A stretch of 64,000 nucleotides of DNA from assembly GCA_002433065.1 (NCBI GenBank), contig DJHK01000028.1, positions 178,840-242,839 of the forward strand. The letters are read 5' to 3'. Positions within the stretch are counted from its first letter, which is position 1. Each line of letters opens with the position of its first letter. Shown here in pieces: positions 17,218 through 27,874 of the stretch. The position numbers and the translations under genes were made by a program. A model generated the notes under the pieces. The model did no database searches and was not told the origin of the DNA. It saw only the letters and a program-made list of their open reading frames with translations. Origin of the DNA: Chloroflexi bacterium UBA6622 (lineage in GTDB: Bacteria; Chloroflexota; UBA11872).

Positions 17218-19818
17218 TTATTTTTCCACGATGGACGTTGAGACTTCGATGATTTTGGGTCGTCCCTCAATAACTTGGAGTTCGAATTCTCGCCCTGCTA
17301 TTTGTGACTTGTAAAGGATGTTGGCTAGTTGGTCGTCGACGTATTTGTTTATAAGGCGAGCCACAGGACGAGCTCCCGAATGCCGATTTATGGTCATGGC
17401 GACAATTGCATCCAATGCTTCGGATGATATGTGCAAGAGGACATTAAGACGCTGAGCCCGGATGGTGGCGTCTGATAAGGCTCTCCGTGCGATTTCCCGA
17501 ATATATTCCGCTTCAAGTGGATCGAAAACTATTATTCGATCCAGACGGTTTACCAAAGGGCTAGGCAGATGTTTAACCGCGTGTTGGCGCACTCGTTCTT
17601 CGTACACAGCGCTTTTCCCAGCGTATTCGGCCTTCTCAAGAAATCCAATGTTGGGTCCCGAGGCGTACTCCACCCCAAAGTTTGATGTCAGCACAACAAT
17701 AGTGTTCCGAAAATCCACATCACGGCCATTGGCGTCTTTCATAAGGCCGTCATCCAATATTTGAAGAAGCACCTGCAACGTTTGTGGATGGGCTTTATCG
17801 ATATCGTCAAACAGGACTACACAGAACGGATTACGTCGGACAGCTTCTCCCAGATGGCCCGCATCTTCATAACCGACATATCCGGGTGGAGATCCGATGA
17901 GTCTCGACACATTGTGTGACTCTGACATCTCGGACATATCGACCCGTACTATGTTTTTAGTAGTCCCGGTCACGAATTCTGCGAGACCCAATGCGGTTTC
18001 CGTTTTGCCGACGCCGCTTTCGCCTAGGAAGAGAAACGATCCAATCGGCCTACGCAAGTCACGCATACCGGCCATGGCACGGCGAAGTGATTTACCCAGT
18101 TCTGCTAGGACTTTGTCTTGTCCAACTATTCGCTTTTTAAGATGTTCCTCGGTAGTTAAGAATCTTTCTGTTTCCATATGGTCAAGGGCGGCAAGCGGAA
18201 CACTGGTCCATGAGGCAAGTATCTTCCCTATGTCTTCCGGACCAATTGTCGGTTCAGAATTCTTGATTTCTTCGCGCCAGGCTTCCCTCTCGTCGTGGAG
18301 TTCGTTAAATATCTTCTGTTTGGCATGTTGGATATTGTCTGTAGGCGTGGAAGATTTGGGGTGATCAGGTGGATCCTGATCAGCGTTACTCGATTCCTCC
18401 TCGGAAATACTAGGGTTATCAGCGCTAGTGTTGTTTTCCAAGTGTTGTGTTTTGGTCGGTGGATTTTTCAGTTCTTGAAGACGGCGTTCAAGCTCCAGAA
18501 TTCGATTTGGGGGAGTTAAAAGTGCAACCTTTGCCGATGCGGATGCTTCATCTACAAGATCTATAGCTTTGTCGGGTAAATGTCGGGATATTAAGAAGCG
18601 TTGAGATAGGTGCACGGCAGACTTAAGACTTTCGTCAGTTATTTTCACGTTGTGATATGACTCATAAACTGGCCGCAACGCTTCGAGGATTCTTAGAGCG
18701 TCGTCAGTGTTAGGTTCGTCAACTTCGATTGGTTGAAGGCGCCGGGTCAGGCTCTTGTCACTAATGATTTTCTGACGGTATTCGCGCCATGTGGTTGCTC
18801 CTATTAATTGGATTTCGCCGCGAGCAAGATGACCCATAAACATGTTTGAGGCATCAAGGGAACCGGAAGCACCACCTGCTCCCACTAATGTATGTATTTC
18901 GTCAATAAAGAGAACAACGTCGTTTTGGGAGCGAACTTCTTTGATGAGCCCTCTACATCGTTCCTCAAAGTCTCCCCGGTGTTTTGTCCCGGCAAGCATC
19001 GCCGTCAAATTAACCGAGATTAGACGGTGCTTGGCTATTTCTTTGGGAACGTTGCCGTTAACTATCTGGTGAGCTAATCCTTCAACAACAGCCGTTTTCC
19101 CAACGCCTGCATCTCCGACCAGTACGGGATTATTCTTTCGTCGACGAAGAAGGATTTCGATGACGCGGTTTGTCTCAGATCGACGACCTACGACAGGGTC
19201 CAGATAGCCTTCACGTGCGGCCGCGGTAAGGTCCTTTCCGAACATCGCGAGTGGATCACGTTTTTGTTTCCGACTCTCTCCAACCCTGCCTCGCCGACTG
19301 CGATGAGCGGTGCGGTTAGCAGTTGGTTTTTCGGGTCGATATGCCGATTCAACTCGATGCCGAATAAGCGCAAGCCTGCTCCTGTTAAAAAAATTTACAA
19401 GAGTGGCGTTTCGGGACCCTTTAGTTAAAGAACTGCCGTTTGCGAGCACAGCCAGTAAAAGATGGTCTGTGCCAATAAATCGAACGCCCATTTTTTCTGC
19501 CGCTAGCGAAGAGGCTCGTAATACGTTCTTTCCATGTGTGGATAGGGGACGTCTTCCCGTGTTACTACTTTCCCCGGGCGTTATGGCGTCCAACAAGGAT
19601 TCTCGCAAGGTATCTAAATCAATTCGACATTCCTTTAGGACCCGAGCACCTGCTGTTTGAGGTGATCGAAGAATCGCGATCAGAATGTGTTCAGGTGCAA
19701 TTGTTGGATGTCCAAGCATTGCAGCTTCAACTTCTGCTTTCCAGAGCACCCGACGGCCTTTAGTGGTTAGGCGCTTCAGGTACTCGGAAGGTATCGATTC
19801 TTCTTGGTCAGAAGTCAC
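17218..19818 (-). CDS. clpC: ClpC/ClpA-type AAA+ protein unfoldase
   Basis: An 866-residue HSP100 ATPase that unfolds proteins for ClpP degradation. The double Clp N-repeat spans residues 1-160. The first AAA+ has Walker A at 235-242 and V-V-L-F-I-D-E at 301-307; the second has Walker A at 599-606 and V-V-L-F-D-D at 667-672. I-G-F at 724-726 lies where ClpC/ClpA carry the ClpP-docking tripeptide. The region between the ATPase modules (about 455-495) is an S, D, P, N-rich low-complexity stretch in the place of a long coiled-coil M domain. The start is GTG. No ctsR, mcsA or mcsB gene accompanies it. A small membrane gene lies 17 bp upstream. Confidence 0.9.
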   Translation of the reverse strand: MTSDQEESIPSEYLKRLTTKGRRVLWKAEVEAAMLGHPTIAPEHILIAILRSPQTAGARVLKECRIDLDTLRESLLDAITPGESSNTGRRPLSTHGKNVLRASSLAAEKMGVRFIGTDHLLLAVLANGSSLTKGSRNATLVNFFNRSRLALIRHRVESAYRPEKPTANRTAHRSRRGRVGESRKQKRDPLAMFGKDLTAAAREGYLDPVVGRRSETNRVIEILLRRRKNNPVLVGDAGVGKTAVVEGLAHQIVNGNVPKEIAKHRLISVNLTAMLAGTKHRGDFEERCRGLIKEVRSQNDVVLFIDEIHTLVGAGGASGSLDASNMFMGHLARGEIQLIGATTWREYRQKIISDKSLTRRLQPIEVDEPNTDDALRILEALRPVYESYHNVKITDESLKSAVHLSQRFLISRHLPDKAIDLVDEASASAKVALLTPPNRILELERRLQELKNPPTKTQHLENNTSADNPSISEEESSNADQDPPDHPKSSTPTDNIQHAKQKIFNELHDEREAWREEIKNSEPTIGPEDIGKILASWTSVPLAALDHMETERFLTTEEHLKKRIVGQDKVLAELGKSLRRAMAGMRDLRRPIGSFLFLGESGVGKTETALGLAEFVTGTTKNIVRVDMSEMSESHNVSRLIGSPPGYVGYEDAGHLGEAVRRNPFCVVLFDDIDKAHPQTLQVLLQILDDGLMKDANGRDVDFRNTIVVLTSNFGVEYASGPNIGFLEKAEYAGKSAVYEERVRQHAVKHLPSPLVNRLDRIIVFDPLEAEYIREIARRALSDATIRAQRLNVLLHISSEALDAIVAMTINRHSGARPVARLINKYVDDQLANILYKSQIAGREFELQVIEGRPKIIEVSTSIVEK

Positions 19819-19835
19819 AGGTGTTTCTTTCGGGA

Positions 19836-20051
19836 CTAGACACCCACCGGCAGTTGATCGACAAGACTTTGTAAGCCTTGGCCGATGCTATCGCCAAGTG
19901 AGGTGAGCACGATGATGAGCACCACTACAAACACGGTGGACACGAGGGCAAATCCGACTACGGTGCAGCCGCCCCCTGACGTTAGGGAGGTGCCACGGTT
20001 CATGTCTGGTTCTGAGTGGTTTGAACGGGAAGGGGATGAAGAGGGTTTCAT
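19836..20051 (-). CDS. Small single-helix membrane protein resembling Flp-type pilins
   Basis: A 71-residue protein with a polar serine-rich N-terminus, one hydrophobic helix (about residues 30-52) and an amphipathic tail. Around the helix the pattern G28-C29-T-V-V-G-F-A-L-V, then L-T-S-L-G-D-S-I, parallels the Flp pilin cleavage site and core (G-A-T-A-I-E-Y-G-L-I ... L-T-x-L-G-x-x-I), but the signature glutamate is glycine (G33) and tyrosine is phenylalanine. This likeness is a pattern observation, not a family assignment. It sits 17 bp upstream of clpC on the same strand, suggesting co-transcription. No Tad assembly genes are nearby. Confidence 0.5.
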   Translation of the reverse strand: MKPSSSPSRSNHSEPDMNRGTSLTSGGGCTVVGFALVSTVFVVVLIIVLTSLGDSIGQGLQSLVDQLPVGV

Positions 20052-20333
20052 GAATACTCTGGATAATGCCAGAAAAGTTAGTTGAGTATCAGTGGTGATT
20101 GATTGGGAACGAAGGATTGAAGGCTACGCTCGGTTTAAGCGCAGCATGTACTGACTTGGGTGGCCAAATAATTCTGAGGGATTTGAAGTGTCGACTTTCG
20201 TTACTGTCATCGCATCGGTTTGGGGTTGTACACGGTAAACTTAAGACTTAAGGGTCGAACCAAATGAACCTTCGGAGAAAACGTCTCGGGTACAGAAAAA
20301 CTTTCACATTTTGATGCCGACGGATCTGCATGG

Positions 20334-20795
20334 ATGGTTGATGTCACCAGCAAGTCCGAGTCGGATCGCCGCGCCGTCGCCCGTGGTCGCGTAATGGTAA
20401 ACCCTTCGACGTTAGCGATGGTTCGGGACCAGCTTTCGGGTGCAGATACCACCTTGCGGAAGGGTGATGTGCTGGGCGTTGCGCGCTTGGCCGGGATTTT
20501 GGCAGCCAAGCGCACAGCCGATCTCATTCCGTTATGCCATCCGTTGCCGATCTCAGGTGTGCAGGTGAGCTTGTGTCCGGAAGGCGACGAATCCATTGTG
20601 ATTGAGGCAAGTGTTCGAACTGTCAGTCGTACGGGTGTCGAAATGGAAGCTTTGACAGCGGTATCTGTTGCGGCGTTAACGGTTTACGACATGTGTAAGT
20701 CTGTTGATCGGGATATGCGGATCATGGATATCCACCTCGTTGAAAAACATGGTGGATCCCATGGTGACGCTCAAGCTTCCCGGTCGGAACTCTAA
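20334..20795 (+). CDS. moaC: Cyclic pyranopterin monophosphate synthase
   Basis: MoaC turns the MoaA product into cyclic pyranopterin monophosphate, the first intermediate of molybdenum/tungsten cofactor. The 153 residues start at the conserved M-V-D-V-T and contain [14 protein letters not shown] near 60-73, G-V-E-M-E-A-L-T-A near 102 and D-M-C-K-S-V-D-R near 120: the conserved histidine, glutamate, aspartate and lysine are present. Codons before this ATG still encode the family's usual L-S-H-F-D-A-D-G prefix but have no start codon; see the finding on a possible one-base insertion at 20296-20300. gyrA follows after 18 bp. The aldehyde oxidoreductase at 37.3 kb is a plausible user of the cofactor. 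Confidence 0.93.
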   Translation: MVDVTSKSESDRRAVARGRVMVNPSTLAMVRDQLSGADTTLRKGDVLGVARLAGILAAKRTADLIPLCHPLPISGVQVSLCPEGDESIVIEASVRTVSRTGVEMEALTAVSVAALTVYDMCKSVDRDMRIMDIHLVEKHGGSHGDAQASRSEL

Positions 20796-20813
20796 AGTTG
20801 AAAGGAGCCTCGA

Positions 20814-23339
20814 GTGGACGAACATCCCGCTGAATCCGTTGATATCGAATCCATAGATATCGCGAAGGAAATGGAAACGTCGTATATCGACTATGCGATG
20901 AGCACGATAGTTTCTCGTGCTATTCCAGATGTGCGTGATGGTCTGAAGCCCGTCCAGCGTCGCCTCCTGTACTCGATGGATGAATTGGGAGGAAGTCCGA
21001 ACTCCGCCTATAAAAAATCGGCTCGTATTGTTGGGGACACGATGGGTAAATACCATCCCCATGGTGATCAGGCGCTGTATGACGCGCTTGTGCGCATGGC
21101 ACAAGATTTTTCGTTGCGTTATTGCCTGGTTGATGGCCAGGGGAACTTCGGATCCGTGGATGGGGATCCTGCGGCGGCGATGCGGTACACCGAAACACGT
21201 CTGACCCAGCTTTCCGCGGCTATGCTCGACGACATTGATCGCGACACGGTTGATTTTGTAGACAATTTTGACGGTAGTGCGGAGATGCCGGAAGTTTTGC
21301 CTTCTGTAATTCCTAACTTGTTGGTTAACGGAGCGACAGGTATTGCGGTTGGCATGGCTACAAGTATGCCCCCGCACAACTTGCGTGAAATTGGGCGCGC
21401 GATCGAGCAGTACATTGATGACCCCGAGGTTTCCTCGCGTGATCTCATGCGAAATGTCAAAGGACCCGATTTTCCGACGGGTGGGATCGTTTATGACGAT
21501 GGATTAGAACAGGCGTATACGCAGGGGCGGGGGCGGGTGACCGTTTTAGCCGATGTGCAGAAGGAAGAAGTCCGGGGGAATACTGACGCGTGGGTTATCC
21601 ATGATCTGCCCTACATGGTTAACAAGGCGAATCTGGTGGAACGAATCGCCACGCTAGTCCGCGACAAGGTTATTGAGGATATTCGAGATATAAGGGACGA
21701 ATCGGACCGTCATGGAATGCGTGTGGTAATTGAGTTGCGTAACCGTCATGATGGGACGGCTTGGGAGGTCCTTAATAGGCTCTTCAAGCATACGGCGCTT
21801 CGAACTACTTTTAGCATCAATAATCTGGCTTTAGTTCCAAATGAAATGCCTGAAGGTGAGCACGCCGGCGTAGGTCAGCCTGAGCAACTTTCTCTACGTC
21901 GACTTATTGAACTGTTCGTGAAACATCGACAAATCGTTGTACGTCGTCGTGCAGCGTTCGATCTTCGGAAAGCGGAGGCCCGCGAACACTTACTTGAGGG
22001 CTATGCCATTGCTCTCGAGAAGATTGATGATGTGATTAAAGTTATTCGTGCGGCCGACGACACAGAGTCGGCTCGGAATGAATTGATGCAGGGGTTTGGA
22101 CTCACTGAGATACAAGCGAATGCCATTCTGGATATGCAGCTTCGCCGGCTTGTACGTTTGGAGCGTGATCAAATTCTGGAGGAACTCAAGTCGGTTCGGG
22201 CAAATATCAAGGAATTGAAGGCTACATTGGCTGACGAAGCTCGAATTCTGGAGATTATTCGGACTGAAACACGCGAGGTAACTGAAAAGTTCGGTGACGA
22301 ACGAAAAACAGAGATTAGGAAGGGGTCGGCTGGGGACTTTAATGCAGAAGACTTGGTAGCCGACGAGGATTGCCTGGTGACGATGTCTTCTGCCGGATAC
22401 GTCAAGCGTGTTCCGGCAAACACATATAGGCGTCAGGGGCGTGGAGGCAAAGGTATCCGCGGTTTCCGGAGTAAGACCGGGGGAATTATCGAGCATTTTC
22501 TTGTAGCGAACACGCATGACCATCTGCTCTTTTTTACCAACAAGGGAAAGGTGTACCGGGTACGGGCGTATGAATTGCCGGAGCAAGGGCGTGACGCGCA
22601 GGGACACAATCTGGTCAATCTGCTGCCAGTTGAGGAGGGTGAGCGGGCTACTGCCGTTTTAGCTATTCCGAATTTTGAGGCTGGCGACTATCTGGTATTT
22701 GGTACTAGGCGGGGTGAAGTTAAACGGTCAGCATTGACGCAATTCGTGTCGGTGCGGAGCAACGGATTGCTGGCCATGGATGTTGATGATGACGACGAGT
22801 TGGCCTGGGTTCGACTTGTGACTGATGAGACGCATGTGATGTTCTTTACACGCAATGGAATGTCGATTCGATTCATGCTTGACGATATTCGGGCTAGTGG
22901 TCGGACGAGCGGAGGAGTGAGGGCAATTCGCCTTGGAGCCAACGATGAAGTCGTAGCGATGGATCTAACCTCAGACGAAGGATTTGTCTTACTGGTAACT
23001 GAGAGTGGCTACGGCAAAAAAATGGATGTGAACGAATTTCGCCCACAGGGTCGTGGCGGACAAGGTTTGAAGGCCATCAACTTAGGCGAAAAGAATAAGA
23101 AGGTCGCAGATGCTCGGACGTTATTGAGTAAAGACGAGGAGATTGCTTTTGTTACGTCCGATGGCCAAGTAATGAGGTGTGGATGCGCAGCGATTCGGCC
23201 GCTAAAGAGGGCTGCGGCAGGCGTGATTGTGATGCGAATGGATGCTGCTGAAACGTTACTTCGGGTAGCCCGCTTGGCAGATGGTCGGGAAGTTGATGCT
23301 GGAAAGAACGCCATAGTTGAGTCAGGTGAAAATTCCTGA
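20814..23339 (+). CDS. gyrA: DNA gyrase subunit A
   Basis: An 841-residue type IIA topoisomerase A subunit, cutting and rejoining DNA to introduce negative supercoils with GyrB. The winged-helix/quinolone region [13 protein letters not shown] lies at 78-90 and the catalytic tyrosine is Y125 (A-M-R-Y-T-E). The tower and coiled coil follow, then a C-terminal beta-pinwheel with the GyrA-box variant Q-G-R-G-G-K-G and a related Q-G-R-G-G-Q-G, which supports GyrA over ParC. Position 86, equivalent to E. coli Ser83, is glutamine; Asp87 is kept (D90). GTG start with AAGGAG upstream. gyrB is not in the window. Confidence 0.95.
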   Translation: MDEHPAESVDIESIDIAKEMETSYIDYAMSTIVSRAIPDVRDGLKPVQRRLLYSMDELGGSPNSAYKKSARIVGDTMGKYHPHGDQALYDALVRMAQDFSLRYCLVDGQGNFGSVDGDPAAAMRYTETRLTQLSAAMLDDIDRDTVDFVDNFDGSAEMPEVLPSVIPNLLVNGATGIAVGMATSMPPHNLREIGRAIEQYIDDPEVSSRDLMRNVKGPDFPTGGIVYDDGLEQAYTQGRGRVTVLADVQKEEVRGNTDAWVIHDLPYMVNKANLVERIATLVRDKVIEDIRDIRDESDRHGMRVVIELRNRHDGTAWEVLNRLFKHTALRTTFSINNLALVPNEMPEGEHAGVGQPEQLSLRRLIELFVKHRQIVVRRRAAFDLRKAEAREHLLEGYAIALEKIDDVIKVIRAADDTESARNELMQGFGLTEIQANAILDMQLRRLVRLERDQILEELKSVRANIKELKATLADEARILEIIRTETREVTEKFGDERKTEIRKGSAGDFNAEDLVADEDCLVTMSSAGYVKRVPANTYRRQGRGGKGIRGFRSKTGGIIEHFLVANTHDHLLFFTNKGKVYRVRAYELPEQGRDAQGHNLVNLLPVEEGERATAVLAIPNFEAGDYLVFGTRRGEVKRSALTQFVSVRSNGLLAMDVDDDDELAWVRLVTDETHVMFFTRNGMSIRFMLDDIRASGRTSGGVRAIRLGANDEVVAMDLTSDEGFVLLVTESGYGKKMDVNEFRPQGRGGQGLKAINLGEKNKKVADARTLLSKDEEIAFVTSDGQVMRCGCAAIRPLKRAAAGVIVMRMDAAETLLRVARLADGREVDAGKNAIVESGENS

Positions 23340-23403
23340 TCTTCCGATACCGCCGTTAGTTTTCAGATCTAGATGAAGGTCTAATGCTTTTTGATTCAAC
23401 AGG

Positions 23404-25389
23404 TTAGGCTGTATTTGCTGAGGCACTCTGCTCTCTTTTTAAATAAACAAGCAGCGCAGCAATGTCCGATGGGGTTACTCCTTCCAATCTCCCTGCTTGG
23501 CCTACGGTTGTTGGTTTAAAACGTTGTAGACGCTCTCGGGCTTCGGTCCTTATCGCTTGAAAAGATTCAAAACGAATATCGGTTGGGATCATATGGTTTT
23601 CCATAGCAGCAGCGTTTCTTACCTGAGCTTCTTGCTGGCGCACATATCCCGCGTACTTGATTTCGAACTCGATGTGCGCCGCTGCTGCCGGTGATGGTGG
23701 GGCGGTTCCTGAGAGGTTTGCTATGAGGTCACATGTCACGCCAGGACGGCCCAGCAGATTTATGGCTGGCACGGCTTGCTGCAAGGGAGAGATGTTTGCC
23801 GCCTTTAGCTGGTCCGCCACAGTCTGCGTTGGTTGAATCCGGAGACTTTCCAGCCACGTACGAGCCGCTGCAGCATCTTTCTGACGCTCTTTAAGTTTCC
23901 GTGCTCTACGATCTGAAGCGAGACTCAGGTTGTGTCCGAGCTCTGTCAAACGAAGATCTGCACTGTCATGGCGCAAAAGTAGTCGGTATTCGGCTCTAGA
24001 GGTGTGTAGACGATAGGGTTCGGTCAGGTCGCTTGTTATGAGGTCATCGATCATCACACCTATGTACGCTTGGGATCTCTTAAGTTCCAAAGCGCTTTCG
24101 TTTCGTGCGTGGCGGGCGGCGTTGATGCCGGCGACAATTCCTTGGGCCGCGGCTTCTTCGTACCCGGTTGTTCCATTGATTTGACCGGCAAGAAACAAAT
24201 TCCTTGCCGTACGAACTTCCAATGAACGGTGGAGCTGACATGGATGGACGAAGTCGTACTCCACTGCATAACCAGGCTTGAGAATCTCAGCGTTTTCTAG
24301 GCCCGGAATAGATCGAATCATTTGGGCTTGTACGTCTTCCGGAAGACTGGTGTTAGCACCTTGGACGTATACCTCCTGTGTCCTAAACCCTTCTGGCTCT
24401 AGAAAAAGGCCATGTGCGTCTTTGGATGCAAATCGGACAACTTTGTCTTCAATTGACGGACAGTACCGAGGACCTGTGGCTTTTATAGCGCCGTTATGAA
24501 TAGGGGCTCGATGCAAGTTTGATTTGATGATCTCGTGTGTAATGGATGTCGTATGGACTTGGTAGCAGGACATTTGGACTCGCCAGTCCGTTGGAAGGAT
24601 ATTGGGATATACGGGATCCGGCGTTCCCGTATGCCATTCGGAAGGTGATGGTGGATCAAAGCTAAACCAAAGAGGATCTGGGCTGCCCTGCTGTACACGG
24701 GTTTTCGAGAAATTGATGGTGTTCGCTGCGATTCGTGGTGGGGTGCCCGTCTTTAGCCGGCCAAGTTCAAGGCCGTGTTTCTTGAGATCGTTGGAAAGCG
24801 ATGTAGCTGGTTGCTCTCCTCTACGTCCACCGTGGGATTCATCGTCACCGATGATCACTCGACCTTTCAGGAAGGTTCCGGTGGTGATTATTGTTGCATG
24901 AGCATGAAACTCCATGCCTTCTCGGGTGCGAATACCACCTATTTGCCATAGGCGGGCTCCTCGAGATGAATCAATTTGTTCCCAAAGCAGGCTGTCGACG
25001 TGTGCCTCTAGAATTTCTAGCCCGGGCTGTAACTTGAGGACGTTGGCCATCATCGCGCTGTAGGCATGTTTGTCGCACTGAGCTCTTAACGCACGTACTG
25101 CGGGGCCCTTGCCTGTATTTAGCTCGCGGATCTGGATCTGTGTACGGTCCGCGTTACGCCCCATTTCACCACCAAGAGCGTCGATTTCCCTGACCAGGTT
25201 TCCCTTTGCCGGACCTCCGATGGATGGATTACATGGCATTTGTGCGATGGTCGAAAGATTGGTTGTAATTAGCAGTGTTTGGCGGCCGATCCGAGCGGAA
25301 GCTAAACTCGCCTCGCATCCGGCATGACCGGCGCCGACTACTATGACGTCCCAAGTTTTGCCACTTCTTGGGGTTTGAGTGTTTTTCAT
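23404..25389 (-). CDS. mnmG: tRNA uridine-5-carboxymethylaminomethyl modification enzyme MnmG (GidA)
   Basis: A 661-residue FAD enzyme that, with MnmE, modifies the wobble uridine of certain tRNAs. The N-terminus has the dinucleotide fold [14 protein letters not shown]. Next come [13 protein letters not shown] and [13 protein letters not shown] (near 100), and later [16 protein letters not shown], the GidA signature. The C-terminal helical tRNA/MnmE domain is complete (Y-A-G-Y-V-R-Q-Q near 580). ATG at 25389 was preferred to an in-frame TTG at 25416. It converges with gyrA; mnmE is not in the window. Confidence 0.95.
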   Translation of the reverse strand: MKNTQTPRSGKTWDVIVVGAGHAGCEASLASARIGRQTLLITTNLSTIAQMPCNPSIGGPAKGNLVREIDALGGEMGRNADRTQIQIRELNTGKGPAVRALRAQCDKHAYSAMMANVLKLQPGLEILEAHVDSLLWEQIDSSRGARLWQIGGIRTREGMEFHAHATIITTGTFLKGRVIIGDDESHGGRRGEQPATSLSNDLKKHGLELGRLKTGTPPRIAANTINFSKTRVQQGSPDPLWFSFDPPSPSEWHTGTPDPVYPNILPTDWRVQMSCYQVHTTSITHEIIKSNLHRAPIHNGAIKATGPRYCPSIEDKVVRFASKDAHGLFLEPEGFRTQEVYVQGANTSLPEDVQAQMIRSIPGLENAEILKPGYAVEYDFVHPCQLHRSLEVRTARNLFLAGQINGTTGYEEAAAQGIVAGINAARHARNESALELKRSQAYIGVMIDDLITSDLTEPYRLHTSRAEYRLLLRHDSADLRLTELGHNLSLASDRRARKLKERQKDAAAARTWLESLRIQPTQTVADQLKAANISPLQQAVPAINLLGRPGVTCDLIANLSGTAPPSPAAAAHIEFEIKYAGYVRQQEAQVRNAAAMENHMIPTDIRFESFQAIRTEARERLQRFKPTTVGQAGRLEGVTPSDIAALLVYLKREQSASANTA

Positions 25390-25524
25390 GTCCTTATCTT
25401 CACACGATGGTTGCAAAAAGGTGGATCTATGGACCTGAACATACGGTCTTAACCTAGATATACTCTCTGTGTTCTAGCTCTCGTCAATAGAATTTCGGCC
25501 GAGTTGTTCTAGAACCTAATCACC

Positions 25525-26253
25525 GTGCACGAAGCCGAACCGACCGCTCAGTTAATTGACGCTTTTGTCGTTCCGACGACTAAAGGTGCTGCGGTGTTTG
25601 TTGAAACTCATTACTGCGAGCTAGATGCTGAAACGGGACCCTTTCAGCTGGCGATTTACAGTCCTATGGTGCTGTCCCGAGGTGAACAGGCCATCATAAG
25701 ATCTCGCGTTGAAGGTGATCTTTTTACGAACGCCGTACGAAATTGCCAACTTGGCAACCGTTGGTTTTTGGAACTTTGTATGGGGCTCGTGGGTCTTGGC
25801 GTCTTTGCGTTGTTGGTCGCATTTCTAACAATTAACTATGTAGCGATTTTTGCAGCTATTTTTTGGGCACTACCGTTCGGTTTTGGCCCTCTGGCTGTTC
25901 AGGCATTGCGATCAGTTCGGTTCAGACGGGTAGGCAAGCGGGCACGAAGCACTCTGCAGTGTGGGGAATTTCTCCCGGAAGTTGTGGTGGGACGTAACGG
26001 CGATGCTGTGGCCCGTCTTCGCGAGCTGTGGAGTGTTGTGGAGTCGAAAGATCAGTTTGTTGATGTAATGCGTTTGGAACACGAGGCTCGTTTTCGTGCA
26101 CGTTGGCCGGCCGCTGCTTTGTTTTATCGAAAGCTGGCCCGTCTCTCGCCTGGCCATAATCAAGCCTCCCTTCTACGAAGGGTCATATTTAAGGCTGGCG
26201 AATGGTTTGAGCCTGACGCTACTCCTAGGCTTATTGCGACTCGGTCACGATGA
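25525..26253 (+). CDS. Unknown membrane protein, first gene of a coupled cassette
   Basis: A 242-residue protein of no family I recognise. Residues 1-80 are soluble, residues ~83-105 and ~108-128 form two closely spaced hydrophobic helices, and the basic C-terminal ~110 residues (R-S-V-R-F-R-R-V-G-K-R-A-R after the second helix) are probably cytoplasmic and helical. The C-terminus includes A-A-L-F-Y-R-K-L-A-R-L-S-P, which reads like a TPR-type helix. GTG start. Its stop overlaps the ATG of the next gene by 4 nt. The 135-bp region upstream, divergent from mnmG, holds a GTTCTAGAAC palindrome at 25506-25515. Confidence 0.65.
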   Translation: MHEAEPTAQLIDAFVVPTTKGAAVFVETHYCELDAETGPFQLAIYSPMVLSRGEQAIIRSRVEGDLFTNAVRNCQLGNRWFLELCMGLVGLGVFALLVAFLTINYVAIFAAIFWALPFGFGPLAVQALRSVRFRRVGKRARSTLQCGEFLPEVVVGRNGDAVARLRELWSVVESKDQFVDVMRLEHEARFRARWPAAALFYRKLARLSPGHNQASLLRRVIFKAGEWFEPDATPRLIATRSR

Positions 26254-26972
26254 TTAACTTGTCGTGCTGGGCCGTACCAATCCGAGATGGATACGTTCTT
26301 CGGGCTGATCAGTCGGCCGTCTCCCTGTTCGGTTCTGCTCCTGCTCGAAATCCTCAGTTTTGGGGGTGGAGCATTACTGTCGTGCACCCGCAGGAGCCCA
26401 TGTTTTCTGCTCCGTTGGCTCGACGCGCGGCGATTTTCGCAGTTGACTATTTGCGCCATGCTAGTGACTTCAAAACTTTTCGGGCGGTCGGAAATAGAAA
26501 TTGGTGGACTGAGCGAGGTCTTGGTTTCGTACTGATTCTTGTATCGGGGGGGCACTGGGTCCCTGCTTTGGCTGGAATTTGGTTGTTGGTAGGACATCGG
26601 TGGCTGCGCCGGCTTATAGGACTCGATGCAGGAATTTCCTCAGTTCCTGTTTCTCCGACTCAAGAGCCTAGGATTGTGTCAGAAGTTCATGATGGCTTAG
26701 CCAAGATTGGCCGGGCTATCGACGGTATTGACGATGTTCTAGTTGCATATGCAGCGGCGGCTACATATGCCCGAGTTGAGGGTCTCGAACAGGTAGCCGA
26801 GGTGTATGACTCGCTTGCTGGAGGTGTGCACCCCGCGCAGTTGGATCCTGACCTAGGGTTCTGGGTCGGAAACGAGATAGTTCATGATGTTTCACGGCCT
26901 GCTTTGCCACCGCCGTGTGATGAGCACGATTCCAGTAATAGTGATCTCAGTGAGGAGAGTAGAACTCGGTGA
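26250..26972 (+). CDS. Unknown protein with a central hydrophobic segment, second gene of the cassette
   Basis: A 240-residue protein with no recognised family. The N-terminal ~85 residues are mixed alpha/beta and tryptophan-containing, followed by a hydrophobic region at about 92-120 that could span the membrane twice or form a re-entrant hairpin. A basic turn (H-R-W-L-R-R-L) comes next, then a helical segment (E-V-H-D-G-L-A-K-I-G-R-A-I-D) and an acidic tail ending D-S-S-N-S-D-L-S-E-E. ATG overlaps the previous stop (ATGA), and its own stop overlaps the GTG of the next gene. Topology suggests a membrane complex with its neighbours; function unknown. Confidence 0.6.
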   Translation: MINLSCWAVPIRDGYVLRADQSAVSLFGSAPARNPQFWGWSITVVHPQEPMFSAPLARRAAIFAVDYLRHASDFKTFRAVGNRNWWTERGLGFVLILVSGGHWVPALAGIWLLVGHRWLRRLIGLDAGISSVPVSPTQEPRIVSEVHDGLAKIGRAIDGIDDVLVAYAAAATYARVEGLEQVAEVYDSLAGGVHPAQLDPDLGFWVGNEIVHDVSRPALPPPCDEHDSSNSDLSEESRTR

Positions 26973-27874
26973 TTGACGCCGGCATACACATTGATGCTTC
27001 CATTAGTGAAGATCGGTACGCAGATCTTCTTACGCTTGCTAGTTGGAGCAAGACGGTTCTTGAACTCGAAAGTGTTTTTGACGTGAGGGTCGTGTATGAG
27101 GGCGCAGTCTGTGGGTTTAAAGAATGTCGGGTGATACGTCTGATCTTGGGTGATGCTGATGCCGATGTTCGGTTGGCTGTAGATGCGGTCCCGCTCGTTA
27201 TGACTAGGCCGGTTCTTGCGTCGGTGCGATCGATCGTTCGTGCCTTGGGATCACACGCGGGTAGTGGTCGTTCTTTGTCTTCGGGCGTGGTCGTTCAAAC
27301 TCATCTTGTCGAGCCTGCATATGGGGAGGAAATGACGGCTATTGGATCCAAAGACTTCAGCCTGGCGAGCATGGTAAGGCTTCGTGGATCCCCTTTGCTT
27401 CCCGGTGCGTGGGCTGCACTGACAAATTCGCTTGATGCTTTCGAACCTTCGATAGCGCTTGATTTGCGGGATGGTCACTCGTCATTCCGTAGAGGGTCGG
27501 TTGGCTTGATCATCTATGCCGCTGGACAAAAAACGAGTGCTAAATGGCATGACGAGCAACGGTTACCAATAGGTTTTTACGAGGGGCAAGAGATTGCTGA
27601 TGAAATACGTCGCCGAGGTTTTGAGTTGATTCATCTACAGGGTGCGAGCGCAGATGTTGTTGGACTTGTAGAGCTGGCTCCCGGTGTTCTCTCAGTTGCA
27701 TCTGGTCCTTTTCATGGGAGGTCACTTGCTGAATACGCTGTTGATTCTTGCGGAGCGCTAGGTGTCACAGCAGTAGCTGTGGGTCCTACCGAATGGAATC
27801 GTGCTGCTGGTCTTGCATCGGCGGCAGGGGCTGTTTTGGCGGTAGGAAGCTCGATTGTTCGATCTGAGTTGTGA
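26969..27874 (+). CDS. Unknown soluble protein, third gene of the cassette
   Basis: A 301-residue protein without an obvious signal peptide or membrane helix. The first ~190 residues look alpha/beta (V-R-L-A-V-D-A-V-P-L-V near 70). The C-terminal ~110 residues contain Y-E-G-Q-E-I-A-D-E-I-R-R-R-G-F and a glycine/alanine-rich A-A-G-L-A-S-A-A-G-A-V-L-A-V-G-S end, suggesting a compact Rossmann-like or nucleotide-binding fold, though no motif is decisive. The GTG start overlaps the preceding stop (GTGA) and its stop overlaps the next GTG. No family recognised. Confidence 0.6.
   Translation: MIDAGIHIDASISEDRYADLLTLASWSKTVLELESVFDVRVVYEGAVCGFKECRVIRLILGDADADVRLAVDAVPLVMTRPVLASVRSIVRALGSHAGSGRSLSSGVVVQTHLVEPAYGEEMTAIGSKDFSLASMVRLRGSPLLPGAWAALTNSLDAFEPSIALDLRDGHSSFRRGSVGLIIYAAGQKTSAKWHDEQRLPIGFYEGQEIADEIRRRGFELIHLQGASADVVGLVELAPGVLSVASGPFHGRSLAEYAVDSCGALGVTAVAVGPTEWNRAAGLASAAGAVLAVGSSIVRSEL

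Noticed and set aside
20264..20334. Programmed +1 frameshift in moaC
   Set aside because: No known slippery site or stimulatory element could be seen; a one-base homopolymer error or an internal start is simpler. Kept only as an open question in the findings.
20676..21377. 233-codon open frame antisense to moaC/gyrA
   Set aside because: It lies entirely opposite strongly conserved coding sequence, has no recognisable domain, and its composition follows from the codon bias of gyrA.
21990..22607. 205-codon open frame antisense to gyrA
   Set aside because: No domain or ribosome-binding site, and opposite conserved gyrA sequence.
20814..23339. ParC instead of GyrA
   Set aside because: The C-terminal domain keeps a near-consensus GyrA box (Q-G-R-G-G-K-G) and full pinwheel length.
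25506..25515. GTTCTAGAAC palindrome as a LexA-type operator
   Set aside because: Actinobacterial/Bacillus SOS boxes have the opposite arm order (GAAC-N4-GTTC), no SOS gene follows, and ten-base palindromes are expected by chance in 64 kb.
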